Below, one piece after another: positions 46,988 through 57,249 of a stretch of DNA of 64,000 nt. The stretch's first letter is position 1. The number at the start of each line of letters is the position of its first letter. The notes under the pieces are model-generated. The model did no database searches and had not been told where the DNA came from. It saw only the letters and a list, made by a program, of their open reading frames with translations. A program made the position numbers and the translations under genes. The stretch comes from Scatophagus argus (Eukaryota > Chordata > Actinopteri > Scatophagidae), in NCBI RefSeq assembly GCF_020382885.2, contig NC_058516.1, forward strand, positions 5,178,594 to 5,242,593, written 5' to 3'.

Positions 46988-48597
46988 TCAAATGTTTTCA
47001 TAGATTTTGCAATTCTGATCAGTCTCTCCATCTGTTTCCTGTTCCAAACAGGAAGTCGATACGCTGCTGCCAGCTGAACTCCTCTTGGCATCCTCTTGCT
47101 GCAGCAGTGAGGAGATGTTCTGGTACAGATCGCATTCTGGAAGCTGGAGGCTTTTGTGGAACTCATATTGCCCATCCTGGTTCAAAGGAAACATCAAAAT
47201 CATGTTTAAAAAGTCCAGCCACATTAGATCCCAGCCTGATTTCTCTGTGCCGTGTTCTGTCAGGGCCTTTTCATGCACGTGTGCAGCTATTCCTTCTGGT
47301 CATTAAGGGATCAGAGAACATATAAAATATAAATATGTGCTTTTACATGAACTTCATGTGGGGCGCTCTCATTTGACATGAGAAACTAAACATCAACGCT
47401 CGGTTAGGACAGAATACAAAGTCCACCTTGGAGGGGTTGTGGCGGCCGAGTGGTTAACACCATACTACACTAAACACGTACGTTTGTCGCTTTTACACCA
47501 ACCCACACCTTTTCCCTCACAGCTTCCTGTTTGCATGGGAACTATTTCTTCAAATAATATAAAAAGGCCTCGGTCAGCGCGCTGAATTTACCGTACGTAC
47601 AAGCAGTCGTGTTGAAACAGCTATTTAAAACAGTTCAAGGCAGAGACAGCAGAACATGCAGCTCACCACAGAGGACGGGGTTTCACAGGCAGACAAGCCA
47701 GGCTCTTCTGACCTCCTGCCCTGTCTGGAAGAAACACGTCAAATGTTAGAAGTGGAACACAAAATACACATAAACGAAAATCACTGATTTACTGATTCAT
47801 AATTCTTTATTTCTCATCGAGAGTCAAAAGCGTTCAGTCTCAGTCACAATTCATCACCTGCGGTGTTTTGTTCTCCAGATACATCCGAGGACAAGTCCGA
47901 GCACAGCAGTAAATGTGGCGACAGCCACGACGATGGACCATATCCAGGAATAACTGCTGCTGAGCTGCACTTCATATGATGCTGAATTTGTTAACACACA
48001 ATGGGAGATAATCTGAGCCCCAACAGAGTGCAGAAAAGGCAACTGGTGAAAATAAATCAAACATTTACCCTCCACGATGATGTTATGATGGGAACTGTAT
48101 GTTCCCTCAGGATGTGAACACTCGCAGGTGTAGTTCCCACTGTCCTCAGGTGTTAATTCGGTCAGGTGGAGAAATGCAACCTGATTCTTTGCCACGAGTT
48201 TGAACCTGGAGTCGCATTCATTCACAAAGCCCCATCTGTGCTGATACAGCAGACGGCACTTACCCCCCCTCGTCCTTCCTGTGCTGATCTCACAGATAAC
48301 CATGAGGATATTCACCAGTTCTTTGGTGCATATTTGAACCACGTCTGGTTCTTTGGCAGTGGTTCTCACAACAGTCACTGTAAGCAACAGGAGGAGAGCT
48401 TCTCAATGACTTTTTGTGATCTTTTTTCATACATTTTTCGATTTCTGAGCGCGCTAGAAAAAGAAAGATGATGCACAATAGACAACTGAAAAACCAGCTA
48501 ACTCGGGACAAACTGAATGTAATGAGGAGCTCACAGTACCTTCAGAGTCAAAGCACAGACACAGTGGCAGAAGAAGAACAAGTTTCCATTGATCCAT
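46988..48597 (-). CDS. Single-Ig-domain membrane receptor, copy B
   Basis: Exons: 48597-48540, 48377-48069, 47981-47858, 47724-47667, 47176-46988; 245 aa with all phases consistent. The leader starts MDQWKLVLLLPL. The Ig domain (20-122) has Cys in QICTKE, VICEI, GGKCRLLYQ, NECDSRF and YTCECS, with no Trp after the strand-B Cys. The usual D-x-G-x-Y-x-C is present as DSGNYTCEC. Membrane helix about 134-157. The tail has Y187 (QYEFHK), Y201 (DLYQNI) and Y242 (KIYENI); the last two are YxN/YxxI motifs suited to SH2 docking, for example by Grb2. The family is not one I can name. Shared leader, exon phases and Ig pattern tie it to copies A, C, D and E. Confidence 0.8.
47434..47460 (+). repeat. tRNA-Ser-like 5' half remnant
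   Basis: GGCGGCCGAGTGGTTAA resembles the D-arm and box A of a serine or leucine tRNA, but no anticodon or T arm follows. It is probably the broken head of a tRNA-derived element in the last intron of copy B. Confidence 0.35.
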
Positions 48598-50623
48598 AAC
48601 TGCAGAGAGAACAACTGCTGTCACTACAGAGCACACTGAGGAGAGGGAGGTTAACAGTGATGCACCCCTTTTGCTGTCTCATCCTTTAAATAAGCACAAC
48701 TCCTTGTAAGTTAATGAGCTCACTGTGACTAACGAAAAAAACCCCAAAACACACCACTTCCTGTGCTTTCAATTTAAGACCCCCCAGTTAGGACCGTTCA
48801 AGTGAGGGCCGTTTGCAAGAACATATTAACACGTACAGAGATGAACACGTCCATAACGATGACGGGTCACTGCACTCACGTCCTGTTGTGTGGAAGTGGG
48901 TTAAATCAGCAGAGGCAAAGCTGAAGGAAGTGCATCATGAGTCATCAAACATGAAGACTAATCTCAGCATTGTGGAAAGACACCAAAGTAGACAGAAGCT
49001 GGATTTTGTTTTCCCCCCCGCAAATTAAGTGTGAGTTTGAGAAAGTTCGATAACAAAGCATCAGCTGATATGTCACGACTTGTTTTGGAGGAGGACATGA
49101 CACTGGTCAGAATAACACGCTCACAGTAGCTCCCTACCCTCCAGATGTTGGCAGAGGTTGGTCTGAACGCTGTCTGTCCTGAGTGAGACCATTAACCAGG
49201 ACAAGAACAACCGGCTCAGTCCAAAGGCAGAGAGGCGACCCAACAGGAGCTGAGGGCGGCACAGAAGAAGACAACAGCGACAACAGGAACATTAGGGATT
49301 ACAGTCAGAGGGATGTCAGAAATAATTTGGACATCAACAGTCAATAAATGGATCCTTAGTCCTCCGTATTTAAAAGCGCCTGTTGATTTACAGTTCAAAA
49401 GGTTAATTATGTGATTAGTAGTACACACCACTATTATAACAAAGCTTATGAGGACACAACTCGCCGTAGTGTGAAAGTATTGATAGACTGACATTCAGTC
49501 TATCAAGAGTTTCCTCCAAGAATCGGCTAACGTTTGTGATGAGCATAAAAAAACGATGCTTTTGCTTTTGTGTTGCGATGATCTTCTAAACTGCTCTGCT
49601 TCTTGCCGGGCTGTGCTTGCAGACTGCATAGCATGAGAAATCAGGGGGCTTGATTTGTGCAAAGCAGCTCAAGATGATCTGCCACAAGAGCACACAAAAG
49701 CTCAGTTTGCTTTTGTTGTCAATGAGTTTATGTAAGTGTGGCAATCAGGCTTCTGTCAACCTTCAATTAGTCTCTGCTGGTAAATATTCCCCTTAAAAAT
49801 GTGTCTGCATACAAACTTTATTCTTAACGGAAAGCAGTCAGGTGTTCAAACGTAGTTAAATATAAATGTAGAACAGAGATAAAAAGGCTAAACAACAGTC
49901 ACAAGCAGGACTGGATGTACCGAGGTCATCTGTTTGGGTAAAAGGTTCTTACTGCCGACTTCCTGTGCAGGCCTGACGACGACGCGTATCTGCGCCGTCA
50001 TGGAGGCAGCAGAGAAAAACTCCGGGCAGGTTAAAGCGAGCACAGGAAGCTCATGCAGGAAGCTGACTGTGACTTGGATGATACGTCTCATGAATTCACC
50101 TTGCAGTTTACAGCCAGACCTTTACAGGAATTTGCATCGAAGGCAATACACGACGGCATGTTTGTTTCAAATAAAACATTGATTTATATATTTATTGGGT
50201 GGCTGCCATCAAACGAACATGTGTCATTTTCGTTTTAACCATTAATTTATTAGATAATTTATTCTGGTCATCATATTTGTCAGACAGTAGATTACATTGA
50301 ATGCACTATGTCCTCTTTTCCTACCTTATGAGGACTTGTATATAGCTGTATATTGTACTGTGTTTACTGTACTTTGTAAATTGTTAATTTATTTTACTTC
50401 TATATTTTTTTGTAACTGTTTTTGCACACTTTTTTCACTCTTTTCTGTTCTTGTGAGCTGCCATGACAAGTGAATTTCCCCACTGCGGGATAAGATAAGT
50501 TCATCTTATCTTATCTTATTTTTTAAAAAAATACTAAAACTTACAAAAGGAACAATATATATACACACATATAAATAAAATCATTCGGTAGGAAAACATC
50601 TATCACAAAAAAATAGGGCACAA
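48598..50623. other. Spacer between copies B and C
   Basis: Promoter side of copy B, with an inverted AGGAAGTG (CACTTCCT at 48754-48761), then unassigned sequence and a LINE tail near copy C. No exon recognised. Confidence 0.5.
50290..50521 (+). mobile_element. LINE 3' UTR fragment
   Basis: Runs TTGTGAGCTGCCATGACAAG, then GTGAATTTCCCCACTGCGGG and (ATCTT)n, the typical 3' end of a teleost non-LTR retrotransposon. No coding part remains. Family not assigned. Confidence 0.55.
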
Positions 50624-51886
50624 TTACACATTTGTGTCATTAGTGTTGACATAAACGCATGTGACAGTAGATGAATAAAGCTCATTCTGCCTCTGCAGGA
50701 AGGTTTCGTATGGCTCGATGTTTTCTTGTCCCTGCAAAAGAACAGAAAACGTTTTAAGTAAAAGTTGTCCTCATAGTTGTGTCTGCCATTAAGTGAGCAA
50801 AAGCAGGTGCAACATGTTGGTGAACGGCACCGTGTTCGGACGACTGGTCAGCAGTTCCAGTTGTGCTCTGTTGGGTAGAAGGACAACAAGTGATTAATTC
50901 ACTTTCCCATGTGTGAGAACAAAATTTGTACTATTTAAATGTGCATACTTAAAGCAATTATGCTTTATTTCAGATTACCCATGTTGAGTTTTTCTGTTGA
51001 TGACTCCCAGGATAACTCCAGTTATAACGACGAATAAACACACACCAATTAAAACATTAACGAGGGGCATTTTGGCAGAGCTGCTTTCAGGTTCTTCCTC
51101 TGAGACAACGTGAAGAAAAATCTTTGTCAGAAAAGCAGAACAGGTAAGCACTTTATCAGAAACACTGAAGACTGTACAAGTGGCACGTTGTACTGTCAGT
51201 AAGTGGAAAACACCCTGTACTCATCTTTCGGTCTTACTGGACCAGCAAGACCGAAAGATGACGAGTAAAACACAAACGTTATAAATAGTTCAGTCATTCA
51301 CCTTCTGCAGTGATATTCAGATGCCTCACTGTCCAGGTGAATCCCTCAGCATTTGAACATTGACAGGTGTAGTTCCCGCTGTCCTGTGGTGTTAACCCGG
51401 TCAGGTGAAGAAACACAGTCTGATTGTCTGTCCCGAGTTTGAATCTGGGGTCACACTTGTTCTCGTAAACTTCTGTTCCGTATCGATAGGCCAGACGACA
51501 CATTTCTCCTCTGTTTTTCTCTGTCCTGATCTCACAAACTATTAGCAGGATAAGATTCTGAGTTTCATTGGTGCAAACTGGATTGACATCTGTCGCTGTC
51601 CCATCTCCTTTTACAAGCAGCTGCCGAACCTCTGCAATCAATACATTAAAATCAAAAACGAACACAGAATGAAACAGTCGACGAGTTTGCACGTTCACTT
51701 TTTATGCACGACCAGAGAGAACAAATTACACAAAGAAAATAATCTGCTGCTCGTTGAATTTAGAAGCATCACAGAACCACATTTTGCTCATGTTAAGCGT
51801 GTTAAAAGTAGCTCCTCTACAGTACCTGTGCCAGCACAAAAAGGCAGCATCACAAGCAGAGCAAAAGACAGTTTCCATCTCTCCAT
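50624..51886 (-). CDS. Single-Ig-domain membrane receptor, copy C
   Basis: Exons: 51886-51826, 51631-51302, 51099-50979, 50867-50831, 50731-50624; 218 aa. The leader is MERWKLSFALLVMLPFCAG. The Ig domain (21-130) has PVCTNE, LIVCEIRTE, GEMCRLAYRYG, NKCDPRF and the F strand DSGNYTCQCS, with the same odd Cys layout as copy B. Membrane helix about 141-164. The tail has Y191 (IEPYETF), Y202 (NELYSST) and Y210 (CVYVNT). Y191 and Y202 are 11 apart, as in copies D and E, but lack the hydrophobic +3 residue of a proper ITAM in the second half. Y210 is a YxN motif. The short fourth exon uses donor GTGCCG, the least certain join. Confidence 0.76.
51221..51261. repeat. Perfect 15-bp inverted repeat
   Basis: TCATCTTTCGGTCTT (51221-51235) and its exact reverse complement (51247-51261) are separated by an 11-base loop. 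It lies 40 bases downstream of the Ig exon donor of copy C, inside intron 2. Confidence 0.9.
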
Positions 51887-52415
51887 ACTGGTCCAGACCT
51901 CGAATAAAAAGCTACTGCTGGCAGCATCCAGTATAATGTAACACAGACAGAAAGACAGACAGTCCCCCTTTGCAATGTTTTTCAGCCCCACAGACCTCAA
52001 ATTCTCAGTTCTCTCAGAGGTCGGAGCTGCTGTGAAGTCTTCTAAAAAGGAAGTGCTGCTGCAGGGTCTCTGCCTTCATGTCAAGTCACTCTAAAAGAGG
52101 AGACAGGCAGCACACAACCCAATCAAAGACCCTTCAGCTCATACACAGTGCTCGCAAAATGAGGCAATGTGGCCACAGGTTGGATATTTCTTTACTCTAC
52201 GGCCACCCCGGGGTTCCATACACTTTTAAATTAGGAATTAATCACCTCCAACAACACACTTTGGCTGATATGGTGGATTTCCAGGCACTTCAGTATTATA
52301 AAGAGTCAAGTTATACTGAAGCTTCCAGGGAAGTCTAATTCAGGCACACTGATTTTGCACATGAACAAAAGAAGTCCACGTGTTGACCGTCACATGTATC
52401 ATCTCCATCTTTGAC
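51887..52415. other. Promoter region of copy C and 3' side of copy D
   Basis: Contains AGGAAGTG at 52048-52055, about 160 bases upstream of the copy C start codon. Nothing else recognised. Confidence 0.5.
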
Positions 52416-53692
52416 TTATATGGTTTCACATATTGTGTAAATTGGATGAAGACCCTCTTTGCCATCTGCTTCCTGATGAATCACTGCATAGACGTGAGCT
52501 GGATCAGAATCAGCAGCTTCAGGGCGACCAAAGGAAACGGTATGGTAGACGTCACCGAGCGGCTGCTGAAGGCTTACGTAGGGCTCATCTTGGTCCTACC
52601 GAAAGAAAACAAAAAGTCGCAGCACGAGACACCACACACACTGAGAAAGAGAAGAGAAAACTACGCTATGCTCACCAAGAAACGTGGACTTGCATATCTG
52701 AGCTCAGATGTGCCTGAGTCTGTTTCTTCTCTGTGAAAACAAATGAACGCCACAGTTAAATCCAGGAGGGATTTCAGAACTATTTGTCACTATTCAGATC
52801 CTGTACTTCAGATCCTCTACAACCTGCAGGCGGATGAGATGGAGCAAACCACAATCCATAAACCTCAAAAAGACATACTCCCGAGTACATTTTCATTCGT
52901 AAAGAGAAAATAAGAACATTTCTGTACCGAGGAACAGCTGGAGTTCCTAATCACTACACACTAAAAGACAAAACACAAACATGAAACCTTTAGTCAGAGT
53001 TTCTCACCTTGGATGGCTCCTTCTCAGGATATGACCACAGGTTATCCCAGCTGTAACCACGAACGCAGCAGCAGCAGCACAGAGAGCGACGGTGACAGCT
53101 GAAATGACCTTTGAGCTGTCCTCTTCATCTGCTAAACACAGTCAAGAAAGGAGATCAAACTGGATTCAGCGCCTGCTGCCATGCTGTTGTTGATCAAACA
53201 AACTTACCTTCCACAGTGACGGCGAGATGGGTCACATGCGTTGCTCTTTGATACGAACACTCGCAGGTGTAATTCCCACTGTCTAGTGGGGTTAAAGTGG
53301 ACAGGTGGATAAATACGGTCTGATTGTCATGTGTCAGAGTGAACCTGGAGTCACATTCATGGTCAAACTGCTCGTCGCACACATACAGCAGACAACACTC
53401 CTTCCCTCGGTGTCTCTCTGTGCTGATCCTACACGTTACAAAGACAATCGAACCCGAGTTTTCACTCGCGCACACCGGAGTGACGTCTGGTTGTCTCCTG
53501 ATGGTTTTCACAACAGTCTCTGCAAACCACAAGAAGCAGACGCTGAGAGACTCACGGCCGTCACACTGAGCATTTTGGTCAACAAACGAGCTGCATAAAT
53601 CACACATAAAGCAGGTTTTGTGCTGTACCTTTGCTGTCAGCGTGCACACACAGTGGCAGAAGCAGAACGAACCAGCGTTTCAGTCCATCCAT
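52416..53692 (-). CDS. Single-Ig-domain membrane receptor with ITAM-like tail, copy D
   Basis: Exons: 53692-53629, 53519-53208, 53128-53008, 52730-52676, 52595-52416; 243 aa with all phases consistent. The leader is MDGLKRWFVLLLPLCVHADS. The Ig domain (22-125) has PVCASE, FVTCRISTE, GKECCLLY, HECDSRF and DSGNYTCECS. The membrane helix (about 133-160) is Ala-rich and uncharged. The tail carries DEPYVSL, seven residues, then YHTV (Y190 and Y201), which fits the ITAM spacing D/E-x2-YxxL-x6-8-YxxI/L with Val at the end. Y220 (HVYAVI) and Y237 (PIYTIC) follow. A receptor with its own ITAM-like pair needs no charged adaptor contact, which agrees with the uncharged helix. Signalling is inferred only. 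Confidence 0.8.
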
Positions 53693-54384
53693 ACTGGGCC
53701 AAAGATCTGAAGCTGAACACACAAGACTGTGCTGACAGGAGGACTGACACGGCTGTCTGAAGTGTTCATATGACGCGCAGACGACAACCTCCAACGCTTC
53801 CTCCTTATTAAGGTTTAGTATAAGCTGATGTGACGCGTTACAAAATGGAAGTGAACCCGACTGCTTCTACTTTCAAGTTATAACATTATATCAGCTTTTC
53901 TCTGGGAAGCGACACATTAATCCTGACGGCAAAAGCTCACATTTAGAAAGTCGCTTTTAGCTGAACGACTCAGTGAGTATCTTGCAGTGAACTTTGAAGG
54001 GAACGACACTGGGATGTTTTGAAATATCTATTCAATATCTATTGGTCAATAAATGGTCAGAATTAACCGCTGCGTCTCACAGAGTTCGAGTCATTCATTT
54101 TATTTACTCATTGTCAAAAGCTTTTATTCTTCTACTCCACAAACATTTTCAAACGTTATGAAAATTAGCATCTTTTAATAATCAATAATCTGTCTACAGC
54201 TGTCAGCTGTATGTGACGGTGGTGCAATCCTCTACACTGTAAGGTTTAACTGATCGTAGCTAATGAGGAACAAAAGTAAATTTTATGACTCTGGTGAAGG
54301 TTTGATAAAATCAATAATAAAAAATGACTGAACGTGAAACAATTGCTGACAAGAGGATCACATTGGACACGACTGATGGTGACT
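53693..54384. other. Promoter region of copy D and 3' side of copy E
   Basis: TGGAAGTG at 53846-53853 is followed by ACTGCTTCTACTTTC, which also occurs upstream of copy E. No other element recognised. Confidence 0.5.
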
Positions 54385-56567
54385 TTAAATGACTTCATAG
54401 ACTGCATCGTTTACATCAGTTCTGATCTCTTTTGCACTGCTTTCCTGTTCCACATGGACATTCGCTTCGTTGTTTCTGGCTGAATTTATTTGTTGATGCG
54501 GCACTGACATCGTCTGGTAGAGATCACCTGCTGGCTGCCCAAGGCTTGTGTAGAGGTTATCAGGTTCATCTTTATCCTACATAAACATATAGATAGAGAC
54601 ATATCAGTGTGTCTCATAAGGAATCCTTGAGAAAGGTTTATGAACTGAAACTGCTGGCTGTGAGTGATAACAATAAATCAGGCACAGCGGCTTCACTTCT
54701 ACCTGCATTACAGGGAAGATCAGCTCTAACGCCTGCAGATATAAGATATGTCAGTAAATCATTAATAAAGGGTCTTTGGTTTCTTAAGTCATTATAAAAG
54801 TCAGTCAGGGGCTTTTCACAACATGACTAACAATCCAAAAGCTATAACTAATAACGGATTATAAATCATTTGCAGAGAACTGATATAATCATTCATTCGG
54901 ATGGTATTTTCAAAAACAAAAGAGCAGCTGTATTAGAAAGTGGTACATCAAATCCTACTGCATCAAGTTAAATGACACAGGTTGAAAAATGGTTTAGTAC
55001 AGTCCGGGAACCTGAGTCATACTGAAACCTGTTTCGCGTCATCTGACCTCATCTGACTCAAATCCCACCGCTCTCTCGCACAAAAGCTGCCACTGTCGGT
55101 CATCTATTTCTCCTTTCCTCAGCGTGTACGCCCATTGGCTACTTTAAAACGTTTATCCCCATCGCTCTCCTGAATGGCAATCAAGCGTGCCAATTGCAGC
55201 AGGATGGAAAAGGCTTTTTGGTTGGCCTAAACATAAAACAGGGCAAAATGTACCCCTCAGCGCAAAATGTACCCCTCAGCGCAAAATGAACCGAAAGTGA
55301 CATTTTGGTTTCAGCATCTCAGAGACGAGCCACCTTTGTCGATTTAAATACTGCATATCACGTGTAAAAACTGCCATCACACCATTCTCAGTTGGTATCT
55401 TCCACGCCAACTGGTGGATTTTGCGAGATTAAAAAGAAAAACTAAGCAAAACAAATACAGTAAGGCCAGAAGAATTGGACTGAGTCCTACTCTGACATTA
55501 AGCAAGAGTGTAATCTTTCCTCTTAACACTTACATACATTTGTCACCATCAGCTACAAGCCTGAAAGATGAATGTGAGCTCCTTACTAAGTTGAATTATA
55601 GGACAAAATAGTAGCACATTTCTCACCAACGAGCAGGAGGTTGCACACACAGATAATCCAGATGATCCGGACCTTGTGCTGCTTCTGAAAAATAAGAGAT
55701 TTGACACAAAACAAATCTCAGAGATCAAAGACAGGACAGCTCTTTTCTCAGTATACATCAACTTCTTCCAGATAAAGTGAGAATTTTTCACCTGCAGCAC
55801 TTTTTTCTCAGGGCGAGCCCAAGAACAACTCCACTCACAGCGGTGAGGGCAGTCCCACAACCAATCACGGTGATGTAGCTGAGCATTGTTAAGGCAGAGG
55901 TGCTGTTCTTGTCATCTCCTAAATGAATTTAAAAAAATTAACTGACCACTACGGCAGTGCTGGCATCTTCTCTGAATCTCTTTGACAATCAAGTCAAATC
56001 AACATACAACAACAGAGTCTGACAACTCGAGGCATCATGTATCTATATACACATAAATCATATTACCTTTCACGGTGACAATGAGATGGAGAACATCTGT
56101 TCCATGAGTGTGTGAACACTCACAGGTGTATTCCCCGCTATCCACAGGTGATAAGCCGCTCAGGTGGAGCAACACAGTCTCCTTTTCTGTCGTAAGCCTG
56201 AACCCGGAGCCACACTCGTGCACGAAGTCCTCTCCATGTTGATACAGCAGGCGACACTCCTCTCCCACGCTCCTCTCTGTTCTGATCTTACAGACTATGA
56301 ATGTGATGGTGTGCATTGTAGCAGAGGTGCATATCGGAGTAACATCTGGGTCTCTCCCAATGGTTTTCACGACAATCTCTGCAAATGTGAGGAAGGAGTG
56401 ACTACACCACGATGAGCACAGTAATTCATTTTAATTCAACTTGTTATTCAAACAAACAGCAAAATTGATCAATTATACGTAATGAAACTGTCCTGTACAG
56501 TACCTTTGGTGTCAAAACACAAACGCAGGGGTAGAAGCAGGACAAACCACATTTTCCATTCATCCAT
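54385..56567 (-). CDS. Single-Ig-domain membrane receptor with ITAM-like tail, copy E
   Basis: Exons: 56567-56504, 56378-56067, 55918-55792, 55684-55627, 54576-54385; 250 aa. The leader is MDEWKMWFVLLLPLRLCFDT. The Ig domain (22-125) has PICTSA, FIVCKIRTE, GEECRLLYQ, HECGSGF and DSGEYTCECS. Membrane helix about 137-160. The tail has DNLYTSL, seven residues, then YQTM (Y196 and Y207), the same ITAM-like arrangement as copy D, and ends AVYEVI (Y247). The large intron before the last exon (54577-55626) includes a 20-base tandem duplication of TACCCCTCAGCGCAAAATG near 55250-55289. Splice sites and phases match copy B exactly apart from small length differences, so the gene looks functional. Confidence 0.8.
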
Positions 56568-57249
56568 AATGGCGGAGAGATTTGAACAAAAGTGCCGCTA
56601 TAAGCTTCGGAGCTGGTAATGGCACATACTTAAAAGGAAGTGCAAGACATGACTGCTTCTACTTTCCAGTTCAGACACTCTGGGGGCGAATTTCTAAAGC
56701 TGGTTTCACCGAAAAGTTTCAACAATTTCAGTTAAAGCCTCATTTCTAAAGAAAAATACTGCATATATATACTGTACATAAAAAGCTAGTAGTACTTTAC
56801 AGAACATGTATATGAAGTCTTTGAACTTTTCCAGGCTGAAGTCACTGATTCTTACTTCTTGAAGCAGGCGCTCAAACAAAATTTCAAACTGAAGCACTTC
56901 GACAATTTTCTTCACTTTCCTAAAGATAAAATTCAAGGACCCTTCAGGGGCTTTGTGGCTATTTTCTGTCAAATTAAAGGACCCAACATAGTTGGAGACA
57001 AGCAACAAGCTTAATTACAACACAAGTCACAGACTTGACAGACTTCTAGGACCCTGTGGGAGTCTTCTTTCTCAAACTCAATAACAAGACGTGGGTTTGG
57101 GTGAATGACGAGAGAAACGTAAAAAGATACACTCTGAGACAGGTGAAAATGTGTTTGAAAGAGAGAAAGAAAAAATACAAAGTCAGTCTGGGTTTGAGAG
57201 TAGGTTACATACCCATAAGAACAAAAGCAGTTCATGGCACACAGCTAAC
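56568..57249. other. Promoter region of copy E and uncertain sequence
   Basis: AGGAAGTG at 56635-56642 is followed by ACTGCTTCTACTTTC, shared with copy D. On the minus strand at about 56710-56960 there is a long open stretch rich in Lys, Glu, Leu and Phe that could be another exon of the unrecognised gene to the right, but its phase could not be joined. Confidence 0.4.

Noticed and set aside
47434-47460. Functional tRNA gene
   Set aside because: Only a 5' half resembling tRNA-Ser; no anticodon arm, T arm or terminator.
52380-52736. Plus-strand open frames of about 95-120 codons rich in Arg and Gln
   Set aside because: They are the reverse of the last two exons of receptor copy D, which carry the ITAM-like tail and join in frame.
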